This document shows, in pieces, positions 54,632 to 62,952 of a DNA stretch of 64,000 bases. A model generated the notes under the pieces. That model was not told where the DNA came from. It made no database searches and was given only the letters and a program-made list of their open reading frames with translations. The position numbers and the translations under genes were made by a program. Origin of the DNA: Cloacibacterium caeni. GTDB taxonomy: Bacteria > Bacteroidota > Bacteroidia > Flavobacteriales > Weeksellaceae. The stretch is from the NCBI RefSeq assembly GCF_907163125.1, contig NZ_OU015319.1, positions 62,001 to 126,000 on the forward strand, in the 5' to 3' direction. The stretch's first letter is position 1. Each line of letters opens with the position of its first letter.

Positions 54632-55530
54632 TGAAGATAATTTTATTTGGTGGATCTGGCTTTATTGGGAAAAATGTAATGAAGAAGTTTCCAAAGAATA
54701 GTATTGTGCCTATTAGTTTGCGCGAAGATGAATGGAAAAATAACTTACCATCTGATACCGAAGTGTTTATTAATCTTATTGGTAAAGCTCATGATCATAA
54801 GGGTGTAGCACGTTATGAAGATTATTATGAAGCAAATGTAGAATTAACAAAACAGATTTTTAATGAATTTTTTAAATCAAAAGCTACGTTGTTAATTCAT
54901 ATAAGTTCTATTGCTGCATTAGAAGAGTTTGCATCACTCCATCCTCTAAATGAAGAAGATATTAATAATCCGATTTCTCATTATGGGAAAACAAAAAGAG
55001 AAGCCGAGTTATGGCTATTAAGGCAAAAACTACCCCCAGAAAAAAAAATAATCATTCTTAGACCTCCATTGGTTCATGGAGAAGGAGATAAAGGAAATCT
55101 AGAACTTCTCTATAAATTTATTTCTAAAGGTATTCCTTATCCCTTAAGTGCCTTTCAAAATAGTCGTTCATTTCTTTCAATCGATAATTTCATTTTTTTT
55201 CTAAAAGAAATTATTAATAATCAAGATAAATTAGATTCTGGAATTTATCACATAGCAGATGATGAAGTCCTTTCTACAAAAGAAATATTAGAAATAATAA
55301 AAAGAGTAGAAAATAAAAAAATCATAGATCTATATATTCCACCTATCGTCATAAAAGTATTGGCTAAAATTGGAGATTTTTCCCCATTTCCTTTAAATAC
55401 AAAACGATTAAAAAAAATGACGAGTAATTTAGAGGTAAGCAATCAAAAAATTAAATCTGTTTTAGACATAAAAAAACTACCCATTTCAGCAGAAAAAGGG
55501 ATAGAAATAACCATTAAAAGTTTTAAATAA
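54631..55530 (+). CDS. WbpV/WreQ-like NAD-dependent reductase (UDP-4-keto-6-deoxy-GlcNAc)
   Basis: 299 residues, extended SDR. IILFGGSGFIGKNVMKKF, INLIGKAHDHKG (the AAxVH/GKAHD region), SSIAAL, SHYGKTKREAE (YxxxK), RPPLVHGEGDKGNLELLYKFI, GIPYPLSAF and RSFLSIDNFIFF. These match the WbpV/WreQ group, which reduces C4 of the WbpM-type product to UDP-QuiNAc or UDP-FucNAc. It is followed by a WbpL-like enzyme after 2 bp, a pair well known from Pseudomonas O-antigen clusters. Confidence 0.82.
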   Translation: MKIILFGGSGFIGKNVMKKFPKNSIVPISLREDEWKNNLPSDTEVFINLIGKAHDHKGVARYEDYYEANVELTKQIFNEFFKSKATLLIHISSIAALEEFASLHPLNEEDINNPISHYGKTKREAELWLLRQKLPPEKKIIILRPPLVHGEGDKGNLELLYKFISKGIPYPLSAFQNSRSFLSIDNFIFFLKEIINNQDKLDSGIYHIADDEVLSTKEILEIIKRVENKKIIDLYIPPIVIKVLAKIGDFSPFPLNTKRLKKMTSNLEVSNQKIKSVLDIKKLPISAEKGIEITIKSFK

Positions 55531-55532
55531 TT

Positions 55533-56513
55533 ATGGAATATCTAATTATTATCATAATACTTTTTGCACTAGAATTATTCTATTTTAAAATAGCAGCTAG
55601 GCATAATATTATTGATAAACCAAATCATAGAAGTTCTCACACAAAAGTAACACTTCGAGGAGGTGGAATCATTTTCCCCATTGCTTTTTTACTATATTTT
55701 GCCGTGAGCATCTTATACAGAAAAGATACGTTTATACCAAAAGAATATTGGGCTTTTGGTTTAGGCCTGCTTATTTTATCAATGATAAGTTTTCTAGATG
55801 ATATTCTTGACTTGTCTACTAAACTTAGACTTTTTTTTCATTTCATTTCCGTTTCACTACTCATTTATTTTTTAGGAATATTATTTTTATTGCCTATTTG
55901 GTTATTACCAATAGTTTTTATATTTATTATTGGAGTACTAAATGCCTATAATTTTATGGACGGAATTAATGGAATCACAGGACTTTACAGCTTTGTAATT
56001 CTATCTACATTATATTACATTAATCAGTATAAAATTATTTTTACAGATGTTAATTTTATTATTTATCCAGTTTTGGCGAGTTTAGTTTTTCTATTTTTTA
56101 ATTTTAGAAAAAAAGCAAAATGTTTTGCAGGAGATGTAGGAAGTATGAGCATTGCTTTTTGGGTATTAGCACTTTTAGGACTACTTGTAATGAAAACCCA
56201 GGAGCTTACTTATTTACTCTTCATAGGAGTATATGGGATAGAAGTGATTTTTACAATTATTCAAAGAATTAAACTAAAAGAAAATATTTTTGAAGCGCAT
56301 CGCCATCATTTGTATCAGCTATTGGTCAATAAAATGAAATGGTCACATCTTTTAGTTTCTACAATGTATGGAGTGATTCAATTGCTGATTAATTTTTCTA
56401 TCATTTATTGGCAACTAAGTTTTATGGAAGGAATTTTATACCTAATATTTCCTACTCTAATAATGTATGTTTTGGCTAAGTTTTACATCTTTAAAACTAC
56501 CGAGACATATTAA
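55533..56513 (+). CDS. WbpL/WecA-like initiating glycosyltransferase (MraY family)
   Basis: 326 residues, about 10 membrane helices. Marks: IDKPNHRSSHTKVTLRGGGI (about 26-45), FLDDILDLSTKLRLFFH (DD pair), AYNFMDGINGI (metal-binding), CFAGDVGSMSIAF, EAHRHHLYQ (HxHH). It transfers a HexNAc-1-P-type sugar to undecaprenyl phosphate. Together with the WbpV-like gene, UDP-QuiNAc or UDP-FucNAc is the likely substrate. The window thus has two chain initiators of different fold. Confidence 0.9.
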   Translation: MEYLIIIIILFALELFYFKIAARHNIIDKPNHRSSHTKVTLRGGGIIFPIAFLLYFAVSILYRKDTFIPKEYWAFGLGLLILSMISFLDDILDLSTKLRLFFHFISVSLLIYFLGILFLLPIWLLPIVFIFIIGVLNAYNFMDGINGITGLYSFVILSTLYYINQYKIIFTDVNFIIYPVLASLVFLFFNFRKKAKCFAGDVGSMSIAFWVLALLGLLVMKTQELTYLLFIGVYGIEVIFTIIQRIKLKENIFEAHRHHLYQLLVNKMKWSHLLVSTMYGVIQLLINFSIIYWQLSFMEGILYLIFPTLIMYVLAKFYIFKTTETY

Positions 56514-56626
56514 TTTTAAAAAATATATAAGATAAAAAATAGTATTTAAAAAAAAATACAAGGATAAAATTAATAAATAATTAAAAAAATATCTTTTGTT
56601 CTAGCTGTTTTTGCGAAAAAATTCTT

Positions 56627-56634
56627 TATTTTTG
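56627..56634 (+). promoter_or_regulatory. -7 promoter box (TATTTTTG)
   Basis: TATTTTTG fits TAnnTTTG, 43 bp before the ATG at 56678, in a 164-bp AT-rich gap. TTTG at 56610-56613 is only 13 bp away, too close for a standard -33 box. The aminotransferase may therefore be transcribed separately. Confidence 0.45.
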
Positions 56635-56677
56635 CGTATAAACAAATTATTAAACGTGCTAATTAAATTAAACACAA

Positions 56678-57808
56678 ATGAAAAATGAAATTTGGCTTTC
56701 ATCTCCACACATGGGTGGTAGTGAAATAAATTTCATTCATGAGGCTTTTGAACAAAATTGGATTGCCCCGCTTGGTCCAAATGTTGGAGGATTCGAAAAA
56801 GATCTTAGAAATTACTTAAATCAAGATGTAGAAGTAGCTGCGCTTAGTTCAGGTACAGCAGCACTTCATCTCGCATTAATTATTTTAGGAATTAAGCAAG
56901 GTGACGAAGTACTGTGTCAATCACTTACCTTTTCTGCTTCTGCCAATCCTATCGTATATGTAGGTGCTACGCCTGTGTTTATTGATAGTGAACCCTATAC
57001 ATGGAATATGTGTCCCGATAGCCTGGAAATGGCAATTAAGGATAGATTAGCTAAAGGCAAGTCCCCAAAGGCTATTATTGTAGTTCACCTTTATGGAATG
57101 CCTGCAAAAATGAATGAAATATTAGAAGTGGCTCAAAAGTACAACATTCCTGTCATAGAAGATGCTGCGGAAGCACTTGGGTCTGCCTATCAAGGCAGAA
57201 AGTGTGGGACTTTTGGACTCATGTCTATTTTAAGTTTTAATGGGAACAAAATTATTACCACTTCTGGTGGAGGAGCTCTTGTTTGCAATACATTAGAACA
57301 GAAAAATAAGGCGGTTTATCTCTCTACTCAAGCCAGAGAAAATGCTCCTCATTATCAGCATTCTGAAATTGGTTATAATTACAGAATGAGCAACGTCTCA
57401 GCTGGGATTGGAAGAGGACAAATGGAAGTTTTGGATAAAAGAGTGGAGGCGAGAAGAAACAATCACTTTTTTTATGTAAAACTTTTCCAAGAAATAGAAG
57501 GAGTTACTGTTTTTAGTGAACCCAATGAAGATTTTTATTCTAATCATTGGCTCTCTGCAGTAACAGTAGATGAAACCATTACAGGATGGTCTAATCATGA
57601 TCTTAGGTTACAGTTTAGAAACGAAAAAATAGAATCTAGACCGCTATGGAAACCTATGCATCTACAGCCTGTTTTTGAAAATTGCATCTATTATGGAAAC
57701 TCGGTTGCCGAAGATTTGTTCAATAAAGGATTATGCTTACCTTCTGGTTCTAATCTTACAGAGGAACAAAAAAATAGAATAAAAGAAGTTGTTTTGAAAA
57801 TGAAGTAA
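56678..57808 (+). CDS. pglE: PglE-like UDP-4-keto-6-deoxy-GlcNAc 4-aminotransferase
   Basis: 376 residues, DegT-family PLP enzyme. The N-terminus LSSPHMGGSEINFIHEAF and NWIAPLGPNVGGFE is highly characteristic of PglE (LSPPHMxGxE, APLGxxVxxFE). ALSSGTAALHLAL, VEDAAEALGS-type IEDAAEALGSAY, and SFNGNKIITTSGGG with Lys191 for PLP follow. Makes UDP-QuiNAc4N from the CapD-like product; the PglD-like acyltransferase at 35716 would acylate it. Last gene of the glycan locus, closed by a terminator. Confidence 0.88.
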   Translation: MKNEIWLSSPHMGGSEINFIHEAFEQNWIAPLGPNVGGFEKDLRNYLNQDVEVAALSSGTAALHLALIILGIKQGDEVLCQSLTFSASANPIVYVGATPVFIDSEPYTWNMCPDSLEMAIKDRLAKGKSPKAIIVVHLYGMPAKMNEILEVAQKYNIPVIEDAAEALGSAYQGRKCGTFGLMSILSFNGNKIITTSGGGALVCNTLEQKNKAVYLSTQARENAPHYQHSEIGYNYRMSNVSAGIGRGQMEVLDKRVEARRNNHFFYVKLFQEIEGVTVFSEPNEDFYSNHWLSAVTVDETITGWSNHDLRLQFRNEKIESRPLWKPMHLQPVFENCIYYGNSVAEDLFNKGLCLPSGSNLTEEQKNRIKEVVLKMK

Positions 57809-57880
57809 AAAAAACAACATAAATTAAATAATTGAAGAGGTTACAAAAAAATTGGGAAGGATTACCCACTATTAATCCCC

Positions 57881-57908
57881 AAAAGCACAGATTTTTCTGT
57901 GCTTTTTT
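57881..57908 (+). terminator. Rho-independent terminator closing the glycan locus
   Basis: AAAAGCACAGA / TCTGTGCTTTT stem with a short T loop and a following T run, 72 bp after the aminotransferase stop. Confidence 0.85.
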
Positions 57909-58273
57909 ATTTGTAGAATAATTATTTAAAACTTAAAAAATCACTCATTCTAGTGATAAAAACATATTTTCGTTAAATTATTTTAAATAGTCTATACCAT
58001 TAAATTCGCAAATCCTTTGAGTCAATTTAAAATAATATATTATTCCTCAAACATAATGTTCTCATAAGCACAATTTTTTTAAGAATGAAGGGGCATATAA
58101 ATAAAATAGGATTTATTAAATAACCTGTATAGTTATTTTAGGACGACACAGGGCGACACATGGTGTATAGATACTCCATAGATAAAGCATAGATAGTGCA
58201 TGAAAAGTGCATGAAATAGATAGGCATATTTTACCTCAAAAAAACTCTTACCTAAAGTTCCTTTTTAATTTCA
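57909..58273 (+). other. Intergenic region before rimO, no gene seen
   Basis: AT-rich, no open frame of note. Around 58140-58215 it contains short direct repeats (CGACACA twice, CATAGAT twice, GTGCATGAAA twice) of unknown meaning. The rimO promoter lies at its end. Confidence 0.5.
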
Positions 58274-58281
58274 TAAATTTG
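58274..58281 (+). promoter_or_regulatory. -7 promoter box of rimO (TAAATTTG)
   Basis: TAAATTTG, 44 bp before the rimO ATG. No clear -33 TTG at the usual distance. Confidence 0.55.
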
Positions 58282-58325
58282 CAACCTTAATTAATTCAAT
58301 ACTTACCATCCATCAATTATCATAC

Positions 58326-59630
58326 ATGAGAACAAAATCTGTAGGCAAAAAGAAAATTAACATCGTAACCCTAGGCTGTTCAAAAAACATCTACGACTCA
58401 GAAGTCTTAATGGGACAACTCAAAGCAAACGGCAAAGAAGTAGTCCACGAACAACGTGGAGACATCGTAGTGATTAACACCTGCGGTTTTATCGATAATG
58501 CCAAAGAAGAATCCATCAATACTATTTTAGATTTTGTAGAAGCTAAAAATAGAGGAGAAGTAGAGAAAGTCTTCGTTACAGGTTGTCTTTCAGAGAGATA
58601 TAAGCCAGATTTAATCAGAGAAATTCCAGATGTAGACCAATATTTTGGGACTAGAGATTTACCAATTTTGCTAAAACATCTTGGTGCTGACTATAAACAT
58701 GAATTAGTAGGAGAACGTTTAACCACTACTCCAAAACATTATGCCTACCTTAAAATCGCTGAAGGTTGTGATAGGCCTTGCGCATTTTGTGCCATTCCTT
58801 TGATGAGAGGAGGTAATGTTTCTACTCCAATTGAAAACCTAGTCATAGAAGCACAAAAACTTGCAAAATCTGGCGTTAAAGAACTCATTTTAATTGCTCA
58901 AGATTTAACGTATTACGGTTTAGATTTATACAAGAAAAGAGCATTAGGAGATTTATTAAAGGAATTGGTAAAAGTAGAAGGAATAGAATGGATTCGTTTG
59001 CATTATGCATTTCCTTCAGGTTTTCCAGAAGATGTATTAGAATTGATTAAATCAGAGCCTAAAATTTGTAATTATATCGATATTCCGCTTCAGCACATCA
59101 ATACAGAAATTTTAAAGGCTATGAAGCGTGGAACCACTTATGAAAAGACCAATGCTTTATTGGATAAATTCCGCGAGAAAGTTCCAGATATGGCAATTAG
59201 AACAACACTAATCGTTGGCTTCCCGGGAGAAACGGAAGAAAAGTTCCAGGAATTAAAAGATTGGGTTCGTACACAACGTTTTGATAGGTTGGGTTGTTTT
59301 ACCTATTCTCACGAAGAAAATACAAGCGCTTATGTGTTAGAAGATGATGTTCCAGAAGAGGTAAAACAGGCAAGAGTAGAAGAAATCATGGAATTGCAGT
59401 CTCAAATTTCTTGGGAAAAGAACCAAGAGAGAATTGGGAAAACTTACAGATGTATTTTTGATAGAAAAGAAGGAAATTATTTCGTGGGAAGAACAGAATA
59501 TGATTCGCCAGATGTAGATAACACGGTTTTAGTGGAAGCAAAAGATACTTATATTTCCATTGGTGAATTTGTAAATATTAAAATTACTTCCGCAGAAGAG
59601 TTTGATTTGTACGGTGAAATTGCAGAATAA
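58326..59630 (+). CDS. rimO: Ribosomal protein S12 methylthiotransferase, RimO
   Basis: 434 residues, radical-SAM methylthiotransferase modifying Asp88 of ribosomal protein S12. N-terminal UPF0004 domain with cluster cysteines in LGCSKNIYDSE, NTCGFID and TGCLSE; radical-SAM CxxxCxxC as Cys148, Cys152, Cys155 in GCDRPCAFCAIPLMRGG; C-terminal TRAM domain. GCSKN and AFCAIPxMRG point to RimO rather than MiaB. Monocistronic with its own promoter and terminator. Confidence 0.95.
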   Translation: MRTKSVGKKKINIVTLGCSKNIYDSEVLMGQLKANGKEVVHEQRGDIVVINTCGFIDNAKEESINTILDFVEAKNRGEVEKVFVTGCLSERYKPDLIREIPDVDQYFGTRDLPILLKHLGADYKHELVGERLTTTPKHYAYLKIAEGCDRPCAFCAIPLMRGGNVSTPIENLVIEAQKLAKSGVKELILIAQDLTYYGLDLYKKRALGDLLKELVKVEGIEWIRLHYAFPSGFPEDVLELIKSEPKICNYIDIPLQHINTEILKAMKRGTTYEKTNALLDKFREKVPDMAIRTTLIVGFPGETEEKFQELKDWVRTQRFDRLGCFTYSHEENTSAYVLEDDVPEEVKQARVEEIMELQSQISWEKNQERIGKTYRCIFDRKEGNYFVGRTEYDSPDVDNTVLVEAKDTYISIGEFVNIKITSAEEFDLYGEIAE

Positions 59631-59701
59631 TATTTATTATTTCTTTGCGAAAAACCATAAAATTTACATTAAGTTAAGTTTAAATTAATGTATTTAAAAA
59701 T

Positions 59702-59732
59702 AAAAAATCATCAATTAATTGGTGATTTTTTT
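59702..59732 (+). terminator. Rho-independent terminator of rimO
   Basis: AAATCATCAATT / AATTGGTGATTT, a 12-bp stem with one T-G wobble, followed by a T run; 72 bp after the rimO stop. Confidence 0.75.
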
Positions 59733-59927
59733 GATTTTATTCAATTGTTTTCGTTGATAATAGTTTTGAATTGATAAAAAACAATGCGTTAAATAGTTAA
59801 TAATGTTAACAATTTTAACATATTTTTTAACATTTTTTAACATTTCCTCTCGTTTACCATGAATAGGTAGTTGAGAGAGTTGTTTAACAAATTTTTAACA
59901 TAAAATTAAGAAAATTTAACAACTTGG

Positions 59928-59959
59928 TTGTGTGCTAAAAGAGGTTCATGATAACTTTG
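59928..59959 (+). promoter_or_regulatory. Promoter of the RlpA-like gene (TTG-N21-TAACTTTG)
   Basis: TTG at 59928-59930 and TAACTTTG at 59952-59959, spacing 21 bp, matching the Bacteroidota consensus. Upstream (59790-59920) is an unusual run of TTTAACA/TTAACATTT-like segments on the + strand, otherwise non-coding. Confidence 0.7.
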
Positions 59960-59989
59960 CGCCTGTAAAACCCACAAAAAATATTCAAA

Positions 59990-60364
59990 ATGATGAAAAG
60001 AGCAATTCTCGTAATCATAATGATGATTTCAACTCTTGGTTTATATTCATTCAAATATAATACCAATGATGCTAAAACAAGTTTTGCATCGTTCTACCAC
60101 GATAAATTTAACGGTAGAAAAACCGCAAGCGGTGAAGTTTTTGATAATTCAAAACTAACTGCTGCGAATATGAGATTACCATTTGGAACGCAAGTAAAAA
60201 TTACTAACTTAAGAACAGGAAAATCTGTTGTAGTTAGAATTAATGACAGAGGTCCATTTCACAGAAGTAGAGCTTTTGATATGACTAAAGCCGCTTTTAA
60301 TGAAATTGGTGATCATGGTTCTGGAACTATTCCTATAGAATATGAAATTGTCGATAACGATTAA
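59990..60364 (+). CDS. RlpA-like double-psi beta-barrel protein, secreted
   Basis: 124 residues. N-terminal signal peptide (KRAILVIIMMISTLGLYS) and one DPBB domain: ASFYHDKFNGRKTASGE, NMRLPFGTQVKITNLRTGKSVVVRINDRGPF (in part), RAFDMTKAAFNEIG. RlpA acts in the periplasm as a septal lytic transglycosylase in Pseudomonas; this short form lacks the C-terminal SPOR domain. A starting Asp/His pair in FYHDKF/INDRGPFH fits the active site. Own promoter and terminator. Confidence 0.85.
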   Translation: MMKRAILVIIMMISTLGLYSFKYNTNDAKTSFASFYHDKFNGRKTASGEVFDNSKLTAANMRLPFGTQVKITNLRTGKSVVVRINDRGPFHRSRAFDMTKAAFNEIGDHGSGTIPIEYEIVDND

Positions 60365-60389
60365 AACCACCTGAAAAGGTGGTTTTTTT
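60363..60389 (+). terminator. Rho-independent terminator of the RlpA-like gene
   Basis: AAAACCACC-TGAAAA-GGTGGTTTT and T run directly after the stop codon; also well placed to serve as the end of xth from the other side. Confidence 0.9.
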
Positions 60390-60409
60390 GTTTATAAAAA
60401 GATCTATTT

Positions 60410-61174
60410 TTAATCTTTTAGTTCAATATATACTGGACAATGGTCACTGTGTACCGCTTCTTTTAAAATCAAAGCTCTTTCCAATTGGTTTTCAAGGGAT
60501 TTTGTGATGAAATGGTAGTCTAATCTCCAACCTAAGTTTTTCGCTCTAGAATTTTGTCTGTAACTCCACCATGAGAATTCTTGCTTATCAGGATGCAAAT
60601 AGCGGAAACTATCAATCAAATTACATTCTTTTAGGAATTTTGTCATCCATTCTCTTTCCACAGGCAAAAATCCTGAAGTGTTTTTTAAACCTTTTGGATT
60701 GTGAATGTCTATTTCTTCATGACAGATATTGAAATCTCCACAAATCACCAAATTTGGTATTTCTTTCTGTAAGTTTTTAATGTATTCTAGAAAATCTTCG
60801 GCAAACTGAAGTTTAAAGTCTAATCGTTCAATATTAGAAGCACTCGGAACATACACAGAAAGCACCGAAAAATCCTCGAAATCTGCTCTTATAATTCTGC
60901 CTTCGTTATCGTAATGCTCAATTCCGCAACCGTATTCTACGTGTTTTGGTTCTATTTTGCTGGCAATTCCAACTCCAGAATAACCTTTTCTCACTGCAGA
61001 ATGCCAATAACTTTTGTAACCAACTTTTTCCAGACTTTCGATGTCTATTTGGTCGTTTCCAGCTTTTGATTCTTGAATACAGATAATATCAGGATTTGCC
61101 ACTTGCAACCAACCGATAAAATCTTTGGTAAAAGCAGCTCTAATTCCGTTAACGTTGTAAGAGATGATTTTCAT
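60410..61174 (-). CDS. xth: Exodeoxyribonuclease III (AP endonuclease family)
   Basis: 254 residues, endonuclease/exonuclease/phosphatase fold, repairing abasic sites and 3' blocked ends. Marks: SYNVNGIRAAFTKDFIGWL, ICIQESKA (metal-binding Glu), YSGVGIASKIEP, ICGDFNICHEEID, WWSYRQNSRAKNLGWRLDYHFI, and HSDHCPVYIEL with the catalytic Asp-His. Length and motifs are as in ExoA/XthA. Confidence 0.94.
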   Translation of the reverse strand: MKIISYNVNGIRAAFTKDFIGWLQVANPDIICIQESKAGNDQIDIESLEKVGYKSYWHSAVRKGYSGVGIASKIEPKHVEYGCGIEHYDNEGRIIRADFEDFSVLSVYVPSASNIERLDFKLQFAEDFLEYIKNLQKEIPNLVICGDFNICHEEIDIHNPKGLKNTSGFLPVEREWMTKFLKECNLIDSFRYLHPDKQEFSWWSYRQNSRAKNLGWRLDYHFITKSLENQLERALILKEAVHSDHCPVYIELKD

Positions 61175-61185
61175 ATTTTTTATTT

Positions 61186-61314
61186 AACCACAAAAGAGAC
61201 AAAAGAAAAGATGAGGTTTTAAAGAATTTCAAAAGGGGCAAAAAGTAATTGTTCTCTCTTTTTTTACTTTTGAAAAACTTATTTTCAATATATTCTTTTG
61301 TGCCTTTTGTGGTT
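61186..61314. repeat. Inverted-repeat element between xth and dus
   Basis: A 22-bp end at 61186-61207 (AACCACAAAAGAGACAAAAG and two more bases) is matched inverted at 61293-61314 with 20 of 22 bases identical. A second, inner pair AAAAGTAA / TTACTTTT sits near 61241-61271. The right end reads as 9-bp units on the + strand (TTCTTTTGT, GCCTTTTGT, GGTTTT). No gene lies inside. It separates two minus-strand genes and could act as a bidirectional hairpin or be a REP/MITE-like element. Confidence 0.7.
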
Positions 61315-61325
61315 TTAAAATTTTA

Positions 61326-62318
61326 CTAGATTTCGATTCTATTTTTATAAAATTCTTCCGTTTCTTCCAGTAATTGATAAAACTCTTCCAAACTTAAAAC
61401 TTGTAAAAATTTGGTTTTGAATTCTTTAAAATGAGAAATTCCACGGAAATAATTGCTGTAATGTTGTCTCATTTCAATCAAGCCCAATCTTTCGCCTTTC
61501 CATTCTGCGCTCCATTCTGCGTGTTGTTTCACGGCAAGAAGTCGGTCAAAAATAGTAGGTTCTGGCAATTTTTCTCCCGTTTCAAAAAAATGTTTGATTT
61601 CATTAAAAATCCAAGGATAACCAATGGCAGCTCTACCAATCATCATTCCATCACAAGCATATTTTTGCTTGTATTCTAAAGCTTTTTCGGGAGAATCAAT
61701 GTCGCCATTACCAAAAATCGGAATTTCAATATTAGGATTTTGTTTAATTTTAGAAATATATTCCCAATCCGCTTCTCCTTTGTACATTTGACTTCTGGTT
61801 CTGGCGTGAATCGTCAACGCTTTAATTCCTGCATCTTGCAATCTCAATGCTACTTCTTCAATATTAATTGTATCAACATCCCAACCTAATCTCGTTTTCA
61901 CCGTAACGGGAAGATGTGTAGAATTTACCACCGCCTTCGTTAAGCGAACCATTAAATCTACATCTTTCAAAACTCCAGCTCCAGCTCCTTTTGCAACCAC
62001 TTTTTTCACAGGGCAACCGAAGTTGATGTCCACAATATCAGGATTTACCGTTTCTACAATTTTGGCAGAAAGCGACATCGCTTCTTCGTCTCCACCAAAA
62101 ATCTGAATTCCTACAGGTCTTTCGTAATCAAAAATATCGAGTTTTTTCCTAGATTTCATCGCATCACGAATCAAGCCTTCAGAAGAAATAAATTCTGAAT
62201 ACATTAAGTCTGCGCCGTGTAATTTGCACAATCTACGGAAAGGAGGATCGCTCACGTCTTCCATAGGTGCCAATAAAAACGGAAAATCAGGAAGTTCTAT
62301 GTTGCCTATTTTTACCAT
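61326..62318 (-). CDS. dusB: tRNA-dihydrouridine synthase, DusB-like
   Basis: 330 residues, FMN TIM barrel with C-terminal helical domain. Marks: LLAPMEDVSDPPFRRLCKLHGADL, SEFISSEGLI, QIFGGDEEAM, DINFGCPVKKVVAKGAGAGVL with the catalytic Cys in FGCP, VKTRLGWD, LTIHARTR, GNGDI, DGMMIGRAAIGYPWIF. Reduces uridine in the tRNA D-loop. The TACCTTTG box five bases upstream of the ATG suggests a leaderless message. Confidence 0.93.
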   Translation of the reverse strand: MVKIGNIELPDFPFLLAPMEDVSDPPFRRLCKLHGADLMYSEFISSEGLIRDAMKSRKKLDIFDYERPVGIQIFGGDEEAMSLSAKIVETVNPDIVDINFGCPVKKVVAKGAGAGVLKDVDLMVRLTKAVVNSTHLPVTVKTRLGWDVDTINIEEVALRLQDAGIKALTIHARTRSQMYKGEADWEYISKIKQNPNIEIPIFGNGDIDSPEKALEYKQKYACDGMMIGRAAIGYPWIFNEIKHFFETGEKLPEPTIFDRLLAVKQHAEWSAEWKGERLGLIEMRQHYSNYFRGISHFKEFKTKFLQVLSLEEFYQLLEETEEFYKNRIEI

Positions 62319-62322
62319 TTTG

Positions 62323-62330
62323 CAAAGGTA
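62323..62330 (-). promoter_or_regulatory. -7 promoter box of dus (TACCTTTG, minus strand)
   Basis: Minus-strand TACCTTTG ends 5 bases before the dus ATG at 62318, so transcription would begin at or next to the A of the start codon. The -33 region falls inside the octamer array beginning at 62341. Confidence 0.5.
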
Positions 62331-62340
62331 GTTTTTTTTG

Positions 62341-62421
62341 TAAAATCGTAAAGTTGTAAAACTGTAAAATCGTGAAACTGTTAAGTTGTTAAACTGTGAA
62401 ATTGTAAAATCGTGAAATTGT
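62341..62421 (+). repeat. Left octamer array of four-helix-bundle cassette 2 (ten units)
   Basis: 62341-62420 is exactly ten 8-bp units with no register slip, e.g. TAAAATCG (three times), TAAAGTTG, TAAAACTG, TGAAACTG, TTAAGTTG, TTAAACTG, TGAAATTG (twice). Consensus TNAARYYG, or NAARYYGT in the register used for cassette 1. No coding potential. Nine inverted copies lie at 62953-63024. Confidence 0.9.
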
Positions 62422-62537
62422 TATTAATCAAATAAAAAAAATCCGATAATTTTTTTACAATATGCAACTTTATGAGCTGATTTTTGCTTTTCAACAAATA
62501 AACCATTTAACAGTTTTAAGATTTAATAAATTCACTG

Positions 62538-62894
62538 TTATTCTAAAGACTTATAAAATGAGTTTAATTGATTGGTAATTAATTCAGTTTTTTCTCTTAA
62601 TTCAATATATTTTTCTTCTGAAATAAAATCTAAATCCCAAGAAAGAATTAGAAAATTAATGACTTCAATACTAGTGCTATATGCAATATTAATAAATTTA
62701 GATTTATCTTTATTGGTATTTCTTGAAACTCCTTCTGCAATATTAGCAGTGATACTTGTACAAGCTCGTCTAATTTGATTTGTAATTCCAAATCTTTCTT
62801 CATCAGGAAAGTTTTTGGTAACTTTATAAATTTCTTTGACCAATTTCCTTGCATTTTGCCATACTTCTAATTTCTCAAAATAAAATGTGTACAT
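62538..62894 (-). CDS. Four-helix-bundle protein (S23 / intervening-sequence protein family), copy 2
   Basis: 118 residues from the ATG at 62894 (MYTFYFEKLEV); an upstream ATG at 62945 would add 17 residues that are not part of the family. Marks shared with copy 1 at 10602: FEKLEVWQNAR, NQIRRACTSITANIAEG, AYSTSIEVINFL. All-helical; function unknown for stand-alone members, family known from 23S rRNA intervening sequences. It sits alone between dus and an outer-membrane gene, framed by inverted octamer arrays at 62341-62421 and 62953-63024. Confidence 0.87.
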   Translation of the reverse strand: MYTFYFEKLEVWQNARKLVKEIYKVTKNFPDEERFGITNQIRRACTSITANIAEGVSRNTNKDKSKFINIAYSTSIEVINFLILSWDLDFISEEKYIELREKTELITNQLNSFYKSLE

Positions 62895-62952
62895 AGTTAT
62901 AGTTTTTATAATTATTATTTGATTTTTCAGAACTTCATAACCCAAGATTAAA

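Noticed and set aside
57909-58273. Hidden small gene or RNA between the terminator and rimO
   Set aside because: Only short, non-conserved-looking frames and short direct repeats; no structure that I can support.
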